Below, one piece after another: positions 17,679 through 29,058 of a DNA stretch of 64,000 bases (position 1 is the first letter of the stretch; each line of letters starts with the position of its first letter). The position numbers and the translations under genes are program-made. The notes below the pieces were generated by a model. That model searched no databases. It was not told the origin of the DNA and worked only from the letters and a program-made list of their open reading frames with translations. Source of the DNA: JAKZVK01 sp965248255 (GTDB taxonomy: Bacteria; Acidobacteriota; Terriglobia; Bryobacterales; UBA6623); NCBI GenBank assembly GCA_965248255.1, contig CBDFIW010000004.1:806001-870000 (forward strand), in the 5' to 3' direction.

Positions 17679-17823
17679 GGGTGGGAAACCGAGCTTGGAC
17701 GCAGGCCTGCGCCTCCATTGTAGTGCAGCACGGCGGCTCGGCAGTCGAGCAGAGTGGGCCGATTTCCTTACTGAAGATGTCCGGAACTCCGTTGAAACTG
17801 GCGGCTCTCCGGGACCTCTTAGT

Positions 17824-17990
17824 CTACGCCGCCTTGGCCTGCGCTGCGCGCGGTCGGGGACGAAGATGGTCGAGCGCGGCCAGCAGCTTCGGTAGATTGC
17901 GATAGCCTTTGATCCGCCGGAAGTTGCCTTCTGCCAAGAACCGTGATTGTGGCGGCACGCGCCCTGAGAACTTGAGACTCTCGTTCACGT
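17824..17990 (-). pseudogene. Transposase C-terminal remnant (family uncertain)
   Basis: About 55 codons ending at TAG 17824-17826 read SRFLAEGNFRRIKGYRNLPKLLAALDHL, which resembles the C-terminal FRRIKGYxxLPKLLxAL block of some IS transposases. No N-terminal part is present. The rest of the 374-nt gap between the tRNA and the hydrolase gene holds nothing else I can name. Confidence 0.4.
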
Positions 17991-18052
17991 GTCGACGGGA
18001 TCAGAAGGCTATCGCGGCTCTTGGGTGAGGTTGACGCGGCGGATCGATACAC

Positions 18053-18775
18053 TCAGGTCGCTGACGTCGACCCAGACCGGAGTTCGGCGATCACGCATTC
18101 CGTAGTCGCCACACGACCGAACACGCGCGCGTGCATGAGCAGCGCCTCCTGGTGGGCGCGGGGAGTCAGAGTGGCACAGGCATCCTCGCAGATCAAGCTG
18201 TCGTAGCCCAGCTCCGCCGCCGCGCGCGCCGTCCCGAGCACGCACATGTCGGTCAGGATGCCCGTGATCACCAAGCCCTTGACACTCATGTTGCGCAACG
18301 CATGATCAAGAATCGATGCCGTAAACGCCCCTGAGGTCAATTTGTCGACAATCAGGTCTTCCTCTCGCGGGGCAATCCGCGAATCGATTTCATGTCCTGG
18401 GGTTTGCCCAGGGTGCTTGAACTGCCTGGCAGCCCGCTCGCCGCCCAACGTGCCCTTCACCCGCAGGCGGCGCGTCATCTCACGGCCCGTGGAGGTCAGA
18501 TGCCCGTTGCGCGTGTAGACGATTGAAGCTCCGTGCTTTCGAAACTCCTCGATCAATCGCCGAAGGTTCGGGATGACCAACTCTGAAACTCGGCTATTCC
18601 AGTACTGGACGATCTCGGGGCGAGAGGACGCGACGTCCGAATCGGCTTCCATCACGACATCCTTGGCGTGCATGTCGATGACCAGCAATGCCGCGGACAG
18701 CGAGTCGAGTCCGAATTGAGTGGCCAGCAGCTCGAAGGGCCACTCGGGATCATGTTCTGTTGCTTGCCAACTCAT
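18053..18775 (-). CDS. Isochorismatase-family cysteine hydrolase
   Basis: 240 aa. The catalytic triad is visible: Asp34 (LVIDMH), Lys146 (VDKLTSGAF) and Cys179 (TDMCVLGTAR), in the alpha/beta isochorismatase fold (PF00857). The family includes nicotinamidases, N-carbamoylsarcosine amidases and biuret hydrolases; no ligand-specific motif lets me choose. There is a stop-to-start gap of 46 nt to the propeller gene downstream on the same strand, so co-transcription is possible but unproven. Confidence 0.85.
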   Translation of the reverse strand: MSWQATEHDPEWPFELLATQFGLDSLSAALLVIDMHAKDVVMEADSDVASSRPEIVQYWNSRVSELVIPNLRRLIEEFRKHGASIVYTRNGHLTSTGREMTRRLRVKGTLGGERAARQFKHPGQTPGHEIDSRIAPREEDLIVDKLTSGAFTASILDHALRNMSVKGLVITGILTDMCVLGTARAAAELGYDSLICEDACATLTPRAHQEALLMHARVFGRVATTECVIAELRSGSTSAT

Positions 18776-18821
18776 GCTTGGTCCCGAGTCTTGTTTCCGG
18801 AAAGGTGCTGGAGCATCCCTG

Positions 18822-20153
18822 CTACCCGGCGCCGATTCGATACAGTCGCGAGGCCGTCCTTACGAGCAAACTCTTTTCCACGATCGCCGGCGTGGCCATG
18901 CACATCTCACCCAGGCCGTTCTTGCCGAGCACCTTGAACTCAGGTCCCGCCTGGATGACGAATGTATCTCCGTTCTCGTCCAGGCAAAACACCTTGCCGT
19001 TGTAGGCCCAGGGCGAGCTGGTGAAGTTGCCGCTGTCGGGTGAGATGCGTTGCTTGCCGTAGACTTCCTCGCCCGTCTTGGCGTTGTGGCAAGTCAAGAA
19101 ACCGCGGTCGAATAAGACGTAGATGAGGTCGCCGTAGAGGACCGGCGAGGGGTGGTACGGTCCGCCCTGGGGCAGGCTCCAAGCGATGTAGTCGTTGCTT
19201 GTCTCGCCCGCGGCGAGTGTGATATCGCCGGACGCGCCCGGCCGAATCGCGTACACGGGCCGTTCTCTTGTCACATGGAAGCCGGAGGTGACGTAGAGCA
19301 ACCCGTGTTCGGAGAACGGTGTTGGAATCGACAACGCCGACATTCCGCTGATCTCCCACAGCAGCTTGCCGTCCAGGTCGTAGGAGCGCACTTTGTTGCG
19401 TCCGGCGGTGACGATTTCGGTTCGCTGGGCGTTCCTCCAGACGTAGGGCGTCGACCAGGTGGTCGACTCATCGCGGTCGACCCGCCAGATTTCCTTGCCC
19501 GTCACCTTGTCGAGCGCGACAAGATACGACTGCTCTTCGTTGTCGTTGGTGATGTAGAGCCGACCCTCGTGGAGCGCCGGCGAAGACGCCGTGCCGTAAC
19601 CGTAGCGTGTCTTCACGGGCCGCCAGGGCTTCGACCAAACCACCTTGCCGTCCATGTCGAGGCAGTAGGTCGCTAGGTCGCCGAAGTGAACGTACACGCG
19701 CTCGCCGTCGGTCACGGGTGTCTCGGAAGCGTAAGTGTTCTTCTTGTGCCGCGGAACCTTGGGTGCGCCGCGGTGAACTTCCGTCTCCCATCGGATCGTA
19801 CCGCCGCCGAGATCGACGCAATAGACCATCCAGCGAAGCTCGTCGGTGGGGATGGGGTTCGACTGCCCGCCTTCGTAAAATCCTTTTCGCGGCGGGCCGC
19901 CGGCCTGCGAGCTGATGTTTGAGTTCAGAAAGATCTGCTGCTCCCAAACCACGGGTGACGACCACCCCAGTCCGGGTATCGGGCGCTTCCAGACGACGTT
20001 CTCGGTCGCGCTCCAGGACTCGGGAAGATCGGGATCGTCCGCCACCACACCCCGTGCTCCTGGCCCTCGAAACTGCGGCCATGTTTTAGCTAATGCGTGG
20101 GCAGCAGGGCACAAGCCCGCTATCGAGAGGAGCAGATCCCGGCGTCGCAACAT
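18822..20153 (-). CDS. Exported PQQ-like beta-propeller protein (1)
   Basis: 443 aa. The N-terminus MLRRRDLLLSIAGLCPAAHALA is a Tat- or Sec-like signal, followed by WPQFRGPGARGV and repeated propeller blades with PQQ_2-type turns (WSSPVVWEQQIFL, TYASETPVTDGERVYVHFG, YGTASSPALHEGRLYI, HPSPVLYGDLIYVL). Family members are common in Acidobacteria and Planctomycetes; enzymatic function is unknown. ATG 20153 has GGAGG 7 nt upstream; a 20-codon upstream extension lacks this. A paralogue is at 41714-42997. Confidence 0.82.
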   Translation of the reverse strand: MLRRRDLLLSIAGLCPAAHALAKTWPQFRGPGARGVVADDPDLPESWSATENVVWKRPIPGLGWSSPVVWEQQIFLNSNISSQAGGPPRKGFYEGGQSNPIPTDELRWMVYCVDLGGGTIRWETEVHRGAPKVPRHKKNTYASETPVTDGERVYVHFGDLATYCLDMDGKVVWSKPWRPVKTRYGYGTASSPALHEGRLYITNDNEEQSYLVALDKVTGKEIWRVDRDESTTWSTPYVWRNAQRTEIVTAGRNKVRSYDLDGKLLWEISGMSALSIPTPFSEHGLLYVTSGFHVTRERPVYAIRPGASGDITLAAGETSNDYIAWSLPQGGPYHPSPVLYGDLIYVLFDRGFLTCHNAKTGEEVYGKQRISPDSGNFTSSPWAYNGKVFCLDENGDTFVIQAGPEFKVLGKNGLGEMCMATPAIVEKSLLVRTASRLYRIGAG

Positions 20154-20263
20154 CGGTGTACCTCCAGCTATCAACTGACCATTGTAACCGCCAAGCAGCG
20201 ACGCCTTGCCCACCGATGGGCGGGCCGTGAAGTGCCGACCTCAAACCGGCTAGTCGGCGCTAG

Positions 20264-20399
20264 TGTGGCGTACGGCTCCAGCCTTGCCGAGAACGGATTC
20301 CTCGGTTCTCAGGTCCGCGGTCCATAGCGGCTGCTCGGTCGTTTGCCATCTTGAATCTCGAAGAATCGAGACTCGGAAAGCCTGGAGCCTTACGCCACA
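20264..20399. repeat. Palindromic intergenic repeat R1, copy 1
   Basis: 136 bp bounded by inverted ends TGTGGCGTACGGCTCCAG and CTGGAGCCTTACGCCACA. Inside are a GAGAACGGA-TTCC-TCGGTTCTC hairpin (one mismatch) and a second one, TCTCGA-AGAA-TCGAGA. Copy 2 is at 53653-53787. It fills most of the 309-nt gap between the propeller gene and carB. It is REP- or MITE-like, with no coding capacity. Confidence 0.75.
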
Positions 20400-20462
20400 T
20401 GCCGGCCCGGCACTCCTCAAAAAACTTGACACTCTTGCTAAGATGACGCTCCCGTCAGACGA

Positions 20463-23675
<3,213 letters not shown>

Positions 23676-23697
23676 CGGGTGGATCAGTGGCAGGTAA

Positions 23698-23823
23698 GTT
23701 TCACGCAAAGACGCAAAGGCACCAAGAAAACAGTACTAACAGATACGCAACAGAGCGGAGCGCAAGCGTTGGTCATCAACAACGATCTTGAATCCTTTGC
23801 GCCCTTGCGCCTTTGCGTGAAAC
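23698..23823. repeat. Palindromic repeat R2 between carA and carB
   Basis: Outer inverted ends GTTTCACGCAAAGACGCAAA and, on the other side, GCGCCTTTGCGTGAAAC. The arms contain short direct units of the form GCAAAGNCGCAAAG, a motif widespread as an intergenic repeat in several phyla. It fills nearly the whole carA-carB gap, so a carAB transcript would carry it as a long hairpin just before the carB start. Confidence 0.7.
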
Positions 23824-23827
23824 TCAC

Positions 23828-24958
23828 CTATGCCGCTGCTCTCATCAGCTCTACGAATTCGTCGAACAAGTACCGCGAATCATGGGGGCCCGGGGCCGCC
23901 TCCGGATGATACTGCACGCAAAACAGGGGATCCTTGCGGCTGCGGAAGCCCTCGAGCGTCTGGTCGTTCAGGTTGACGTGTGTCAGCTCGAGGCTCTCGG
24001 CGTCGAGCGAGTCGGGGTCGACGGCAAACCCGTGGTTCTGCGACGTGATCTCCACCTTGCCCGTACGCTCGTTGCGCACGGGATGATTGACGCCGTGATG
24101 TCCGAACTTGAGCTTGAACGTCTTTCCGCGCAGCGCCAAGCCCAAGACCTGATGACCCAAGCAGATGCCGAAGATCGGCACGCGGCCCACTAGCTTCCGC
24201 ACGTTGGCGATCGGCTCTTGCAGCGGGTCCGGGTCGCCGGGGCCGTTGGAGAGAAACACGCCGTCGGGCTTGAGCGCCAGCACGTCCTCGGCCGAGGTGA
24301 GAGAAGGGACGACAGTGACCCGGCATCCCTTATGCGCCAGCCGTCGCAAGATGTTGTGCTTGATACCGAAGTCGTAGGCCACCACGTGCAGCACCGGCTC
24401 GTCGGCCGGCCCGATCAGCTCCGACGGCGAGCAGGGATCGACTCCGCGCGTCCATTCATAGCGCTGTTTGGTCGAGACCGAGCTGGCCAGGTCGAGCCCG
24501 TCCATTTTGGGGATGGAGCGTGCCTTTTCGGCCAGCGTCTCGGGGTCGGTCTCGAGCGAGGAGATCACCCCACGCATCGCGCCCTGTGTCCTCAAGTGCC
24601 GAACGAGAGCGCGGGTGTCGATTTCGGAGATGATCGGGATCTTCTGTTGCGCCAGAAAATCGGCGGCGTGCTCGGACGAACGCCAGTTGCTTGCGATCTC
24701 GGAGAACTCGCGCGTGACCAAACCTTCGATGTAAGGCCGGGCCGACTCGCTGTCTTCCGCATTGGCGCCGTAGTTGCCGATTTGCGGGTTGGTCAGGATA
24801 ACGATCTGCCCGCTGTAGGAGGGGTCGGTGAAGATCTCTTGATAGCCGGTGATCCCCGTGTTGAAGACGACCTCGCCGTAACACTCGCCTTTGGCGCCGA
24901 CGCTGACCCCGCGGAAGGAGCGCCCGTCCTCGAGCGCAAGAACCGCTTCGTTCGTCAT
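23828..24958 (-). CDS. carA: Carbamoyl-phosphate synthase small (glutaminase) subunit
   Basis: 376 aa. The N-terminal CPSase small-chain domain (VFNTGITGYQEIFTDPSY) is followed by a class I amidotransferase domain with nucleophile Cys266 in FGICLGHQ and His351/Glu353 in YHPE, all present. It supplies ammonia from glutamine to CarB. Its ATG overlaps the lepB stop by 4 nt (ATGA), indicating translational coupling with lepB; carB follows after repeat R2. Confidence 0.97.
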   Translation of the reverse strand: MTNEAVLALEDGRSFRGVSVGAKGECYGEVVFNTGITGYQEIFTDPSYSGQIVILTNPQIGNYGANAEDSESARPYIEGLVTREFSEIASNWRSSEHAADFLAQQKIPIISEIDTRALVRHLRTQGAMRGVISSLETDPETLAEKARSIPKMDGLDLASSVSTKQRYEWTRGVDPCSPSELIGPADEPVLHVVAYDFGIKHNILRRLAHKGCRVTVVPSLTSAEDVLALKPDGVFLSNGPGDPDPLQEPIANVRKLVGRVPIFGICLGHQVLGLALRGKTFKLKFGHHGVNHPVRNERTGKVEITSQNHGFAVDPDSLDAESLELTHVNLNDQTLEGFRSRKDPLFCVQYHPEAAPGPHDSRYLFDEFVELMRAAA

Positions 24959-25569
24959 TCAAGCACCCCGAAACGGTCAAGCGGCCAATAGGCGAAGACG
25001 GCTTTGCCGAGAATATGGCCTCGCGGCACCGCCCCCCAGGTGCGGCTGTCGTTCGACGTGTTACGGTGATCGCCGAGCACGTAGTAGTGATCCGTCGGCA
25101 CCGTTACGGGCGAGTAGGTGGCGCGGTCCCGATAGGGCTCTTGAACGTAGGGCTCCGGCGTGCGCCGGCCGTTGATCAACAGGCCGCCGTCCACGATCTC
25201 GACCTGGTCGCCCGGCAGGCCGACCACGCGCTTGATGTATGACTTGCTGGGGTCCAAAGGAAAGCGGAACACCACAATGTCGCCGCGTTCGATCTCGTCG
25301 AAGCGGTAGACGAACTTGTTGACAAAGATGCGCTGCTGGTCGAGCAGCCAGGGCATCATGCTTGTCCCCTCAACTTTGACCGGTTGGTAGAGGAATACAA
25401 TGACGATGGCCGCGATCGCGATCGAGATGACGATGTCGCGAACCCAAACCTGCACATCGAACCAGAACGACGTGCGGCCTGCCCCCGGGGCGGGGGCGGG
25501 CGCGGATCGATCGTCAGCCGACGCGGCTGCCGGCGAGGCGACCTCTTCTCTGTTCTCGGGGGACTCCAT
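24955..25569 (-). CDS. lepB: Signal peptidase I
   Basis: 204 aa membrane protease that removes Sec signal peptides. After a proline/alanine-rich cytoplasmic start, one span (about 44-61) leads to the catalytic Ser70 in EGTSMMPWL and Lys113 in YIKRVVGLPGD; the GDHRNTSNDSRTWG signature and DIVVF box are also present. It is the first gene of lepB-carA(-carB), a linkage not functionally explained but clear from the ATGA overlap. Confidence 0.95.
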   Translation of the reverse strand: MESPENREEVASPAAASADDRSAPAPAPGAGRTSFWFDVQVWVRDIVISIAIAAIVIVFLYQPVKVEGTSMMPWLLDQQRIFVNKFVYRFDEIERGDIVVFRFPLDPSKSYIKRVVGLPGDQVEIVDGGLLINGRRTPEPYVQEPYRDRATYSPVTVPTDHYYVLGDHRNTSNDSRTWGAVPRGHILGKAVFAYWPLDRFGVLE

Positions 25570-25705
25570 CGTTTGGTTAAAGCGTAGGGGCCTCAGCGGC
25601 GGGCCTTTCGTATTTTATTATGCCGGTCTCGGCTCGAACAAGCCGCGGCGTGACGAAGAGCCCGACACGCGCACGCGGCTCCTTCCTGCCGAGCCGCGAC
25701 CGTGA

Positions 25706-25776
25706 GGGGCCGTGAAAAAAACGCTGGGGGGACCGTAGGGGCGGCTTCAATACCGATTTTTCACAGCCTGTGAGGG
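25706..25776. repeat. Palindromic repeat R3, copy 1 (short)
   Basis: GGGGCCGTGAAAAAAACG on one side and GATTTTTCACAGCCTGTG on the other form an imperfect inverted repeat around a GC-rich centre. The same arms occur in the longer copy at 27461-27570. It sits in the roughly 300-nt gap between lepB and the glycosyltransferase gene, which otherwise holds no gene; the divergent promoters must lie here too. Confidence 0.6.
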
Positions 25777-25872
25777 CGCGTTGAGGACCGTCAAATCCCC
25801 AGATCGGCTCCCGAAGGCCCGCGACATTCGTGGCTCGGAGAAAGATTGTCTTGAACCCAGTAGCCTGCTCCC

Positions 25873-26553
25873 ATGAACGCAGTGCTCATTATTCCGGCGC
25901 TCAACGAAGAGCAGTCCATCGGCCTCGCGCTCGACGAGATTCCCCCAGGTATCTACTCGACGATCTTTGTCGTGGATAACGGCTCCACCGACCGTACGGC
26001 AGAAGTCGCCGCTGCTCACGGAGCGCGAGTCCTCGCTGAGCCTCGCCGCGGTTACGGCAACGCCTGCTTGCGCGCCATGGCGGTGTTACCCGCCAACACC
26101 GAAGTGGTCGTGTTTATGGACGGCGACGGCAGTGATGTTGCCAACGAAGCCCGCGGATTGATCGAACCTATCGCCCGCGGTCAGGCTGACTTTGTTTTGG
26201 GTTCTCGCGAGCTGGGCAATGCGGAACTGGGCGCCTTGAGCCCACATCAGCGCTTTGGGAATCGGCTGGTCACCTCGCTGATTCGGCTTCTCTACGAACA
26301 GCCCTACACAGACCTGGGTCCGTTTCGAGCGATTCGCGCCTCGAGCCTCGCCTCACTCGGCATGCGGGATCCCAGCTACGGCTGGACGGTTGAGATGCAG
26401 ATTAGGGCCGTGAAGGAGGGACTACGAGTCCTGGAGGTTCCCGTCTCCTACCGCCGGCGGCAGCGGGGGGCGAGTAAAGTGTCGGGAACGGTTTGGGGGA
26501 GCGTCAGCGCAGGCATCAAGATTCTGTGGATGGTTGCCAGGCTTGCCCGATAA
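25873..26553 (+). CDS. Family 2 glycosyltransferase (DPM1/DPG synthase-like)
   Basis: 226 aa, soluble. GT-A fold with LIIPALNEEQSIG at the N-terminus, VDNGSTDRT (35-43) and the metal-binding DGD at 83-85 (FMDGDGSD), then GPFRAIR and a basic RRRQRGASKVSGT stretch typical of dolichyl/polyprenyl-phosphate sugar synthases. It lacks the C-terminal membrane spans of DPM-GtrA types. Sugar and acceptor are unknown. It stands alone on the plus strand between lepB and the LysR gene. Confidence 0.85.
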   Translation: MNAVLIIPALNEEQSIGLALDEIPPGIYSTIFVVDNGSTDRTAEVAAAHGARVLAEPRRGYGNACLRAMAVLPANTEVVVFMDGDGSDVANEARGLIEPIARGQADFVLGSRELGNAELGALSPHQRFGNRLVTSLIRLLYEQPYTDLGPFRAIRASSLASLGMRDPSYGWTVEMQIRAVKEGLRVLEVPVSYRRRQRGASKVSGTVWGSVSAGIKILWMVARLAR

Positions 26554-26581
26554 CCGGAGTAATCGGGCCTTGGTGCTGCTG

Positions 26582-27454
26582 TTACCCCTCAACCAAGTCC
26601 AAAAACGCCTGCGCGGCGTGGGATGACTGCCGCTTTGCGGCGTAGACCAGGCGGATCTTGCGCTCCAGTTTCACTTCCTTGACCGGCACGTCGACGAGGG
26701 CGCCGGTACTGATGTCGTGCTCGACACACATGGTCGGTAGGAAGGCCACGCCGAGGTTGGCCTGGACCAGCCGCCGGATGGTTTCGATCGTCGGCATCTC
26801 CAGCTTCATGTCGAGCGGGACGTCGTGGCGGCGAAAAGCGTCCACGACGTTCTTGCGATAGGGCGAGACGACGTTGTGCGCGATGAACGTCTCCATCCCC
26901 AGTTCGTTGATGCGGACTCGCTTCCTTCCTGCGAAACGGTGCCGTGGCGAGACGACAAAAGCCAGGCTGTCGTTGTAGATCACGTGCGTCGCGAGATGGG
27001 GGTCTTCGGGATCGTAGCTGATGGCGCCCAGGTCGAGCGACCCGCTGCGCACCGCCTCGGGAATGCGACTCGACAGACTGCGCCGGATCTCGACCTTCAC
27101 GCCAGGGTAGAGCCTGCGATAGTTCTCAATGTGCTGCAGCAGGTAGAGCGCGGTCGATTCGTTCGCGCCGATCACGAGGGCTCCGGCCTGCTTGTCGCGC
27201 AACTCGGCCAGCCTGCCCCGCAGTTCCTTCTCGAGGCCTTCGAACCGCTGAGCGTATTCGTAGACCGCGCGGCCAGCATCGGTCAGCACGACGGCCTTCG
27301 ACGAGCGGTCGACGAGGATCTCACCCAGGTCCTCCTCAAGCCGCTTTAGCGCCAGTGAGACGGCGGGCTGGCTGCGGAAAAGCTTTTGGCCCGCGGCCGA
27401 GAAGCCGCCCTCGTCGACCACGGTCCTTAGGGTTTCGAGTAGCTGGAGGTCCAT
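26582..27454 (-). CDS. LysR-family transcriptional regulator
   Basis: 290 aa. N-terminal HTH (LLETLRTVVDEGGFSAAGQKL, SQPAVSLALKRLEEDLG; about residues 4-45) and LysR substrate-binding domain (about 88-285). ATG 27454 is chosen because the domain starts there with MDLQLLETLRT; 22 extra upstream codons would run into repeat R3 and are rejected. It is divergent from leuA across 263 nt, so it may control leucine synthesis; this is inference from position only. Confidence 0.85.
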   Translation of the reverse strand: MDLQLLETLRTVVDEGGFSAAGQKLFRSQPAVSLALKRLEEDLGEILVDRSSKAVVLTDAGRAVYEYAQRFEGLEKELRGRLAELRDKQAGALVIGANESTALYLLQHIENYRRLYPGVKVEIRRSLSSRIPEAVRSGSLDLGAISYDPEDPHLATHVIYNDSLAFVVSPRHRFAGRKRVRINELGMETFIAHNVVSPYRKNVVDAFRRHDVPLDMKLEMPTIETIRRLVQANLGVAFLPTMCVEHDISTGALVDVPVKEVKLERKIRLVYAAKRQSSHAAQAFLDLVEG

Positions 27455-27460
27455 GGCTCC

Positions 27461-27570
27461 GGGGCCGTGAAAAAATCGGGGACAGTCCGCTGCGCGCCGC
27501 TTGTGGGATCTGAATACCAAGAAGTTACGTGGGCGGCGCTTGGTACAGTCCCCATTTTTTCACAGCCCTC
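27461..27570. repeat. Palindromic repeat R3, copy 2 (long)
   Basis: Arms GGGGCCGTGAAAAAATCGGG and CCCCATTTTTTCACAGCCCT are near-perfect inverted repeats that extend inward as GGGGACAGTCC / GGTACAGTCCCC. It lies 6 nt upstream of the LysR start codon, so it is inside that gene's leader. Copy 1 is at 25706-25776. Confidence 0.7.
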
Positions 27571-27629
27571 AGAAGTGGACGCCGATTCCATGCCGCGCAC
27601 TGAAGCTGCGACGATGAGCAACGCTTATA

Positions 27630-27679
27630 TTATCAGCCTTGCATATGCTAATCAACGAAATTATCAATTTGCATTATGA
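27630..27679 (+). promoter_or_regulatory. Candidate operator pair in the LysR-leuA gap
   Basis: TTATCA followed 3-4 nt later by TGCAT occurs twice, starting at 27630 and 27661, 31 nt apart (about three helical turns), in the only AT-rich stretch of this gap and upstream of leuA. This spacing suits cooperative binding by the divergent LysR protein. Candidate only. Confidence 0.35.
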
Positions 27680-27717
27680 TCCAACCCCTGTTCTACTGAG
27701 GAGAACGGGAGTCCGCC

Positions 27718-28917
27718 ATGTCCGACCGAGTCTATATCTTCGACACCACGCTGCGCGACGGCGAGCAGTCGCCCGGCTGCAGCATGACCACCCCCGAGAA
27801 GCTGCGGATGGCGAGAAAGCTGGTCGATCTCGGCGTTGACCTCATCGAGGCGGGGTTCCCGATCGCCTCCGCCGGGGACTACGAAGCGGTCAAGGCCGTG
27901 AAGAGGGAGTTCCCCGAAGCGCGTGTGGCGGCCCTGGCTCGTACCGTGCCCAAGGACATCGATCGCGCTCTCGACGCCCTCGACGGAGCCAAGGCCCCAC
28001 GCCTGCACTGTTTCATCGCCACTAGCGAGATCCACCTCAAGTACAAGCTGCACAAGACCGAAGACGAGGTGTTCGAAAGCGCGGTCAAGGGTGTCGAGCA
28101 AGCCCGCAAGCACGTGGACGACGTCGAGTTCTCCGCCGAGGACGCCACGCGGACCCGCCTCGACTATCTTTGCAAGATCTCGAAGGCGGCGGTGGACGCC
28201 GGGGCGACGACCATCAACATCCCCGACACGGTCGGGTTCATGCTGCCCGATGAGTATGCCGAGATGATCGCGCACATTGTGGAAGCGGTAGGCGACCGCG
28301 CCATCGTCAGTGTCCATACGCACGATGACTTGGGCCTGGCCGAGGCCAATGCGATGGCGGCCGTGAGAGCGGGCGCCCGTCAGATCGAGTGCACCATCAA
28401 CGGGATCGGTGAGCGCGCCGGCAACTGCTCGCTCGAAGAGTGCGTGATGATCATGAAGGTGCGCTCTGACTGCATGCCCTTCCACACCGCCGTGCGTGCG
28501 GAGCACCTGTACCCGGCAAGCCGGCTGCTCGCCGACCTCATCACGTTCGGCCCGCAACCGAACAAGGCGATTGTGGGAGCGAACGCGTTCGCTCATGAAG
28601 CCGGCATTCACCAGGACGGCTATCTCAAGAACCCTCTTTGCTACGAGATCATGGAGCCGGGAATGGTGGGGGTCCCGGCATCGAATCTAGTGCTGGGCAA
28701 GCACAGTGGCCGTCATGCGCTGCATGAGCGGGTGAAGGATTTAGGCTACGAGGAGCTTTCCCGTGAACAGCTCGACCAGCTTTACCAGAACTTTACCGAC
28801 TTGGCGGATAATCGTAAGGGCCTGACCAACGAAGACATCGTCGGCTTGATCGAAAAACTGGGCGTACCCAAGAAGGGATCCCTTACTGAGGCTGAAGTGC
28901 TCGCCCCCGGCGCATAA
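27718..28917 (+). CDS. leuA: 2-isopropylmalate synthase, short form
   Basis: 399 aa. Condenses acetyl-CoA with 2-oxoisovalerate, the first step to leucine. TIM-barrel motifs are FDTTLRDGEQSPGCSM (8-23), the metal-binding HTHDD near 200-204 and the GIGERAGNCSLEE loop, then AFAHEAGIHQDG. The catalytic and linker subdomains are complete, but the protein stops about 110 residues short of usual LeuA (about 510 aa): the LeuA_dimer regulatory domain that binds leucine is absent. The stop is clean, with no continuing frame similarity downstream. ATG follows GAGGAGAACGGGAGTCC. leuB follows after 141 nt. Confidence 0.92.
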   Translation: MSDRVYIFDTTLRDGEQSPGCSMTTPEKLRMARKLVDLGVDLIEAGFPIASAGDYEAVKAVKREFPEARVAALARTVPKDIDRALDALDGAKAPRLHCFIATSEIHLKYKLHKTEDEVFESAVKGVEQARKHVDDVEFSAEDATRTRLDYLCKISKAAVDAGATTINIPDTVGFMLPDEYAEMIAHIVEAVGDRAIVSVHTHDDLGLAEANAMAAVRAGARQIECTINGIGERAGNCSLEECVMIMKVRSDCMPFHTAVRAEHLYPASRLLADLITFGPQPNKAIVGANAFAHEAGIHQDGYLKNPLCYEIMEPGMVGVPASNLVLGKHSGRHALHERVKDLGYEELSREQLDQLYQNFTDLADNRKGLTNEDIVGLIEKLGVPKKGSLTEAEVLAPGA

Positions 28918-29058
28918 GGGCAGTTTGCTCCCCCAGAATGTTTGATTCGTGGCGTGGCGCATGCTCGTAGTGTGCCGGTCCGACGTCTTGCGTCGAGATG
29001 CGTTTCGACACGGCAGGCCTGAGGCTGCGCCGAGTTTGCCAATAGGAATCCATTCTTT

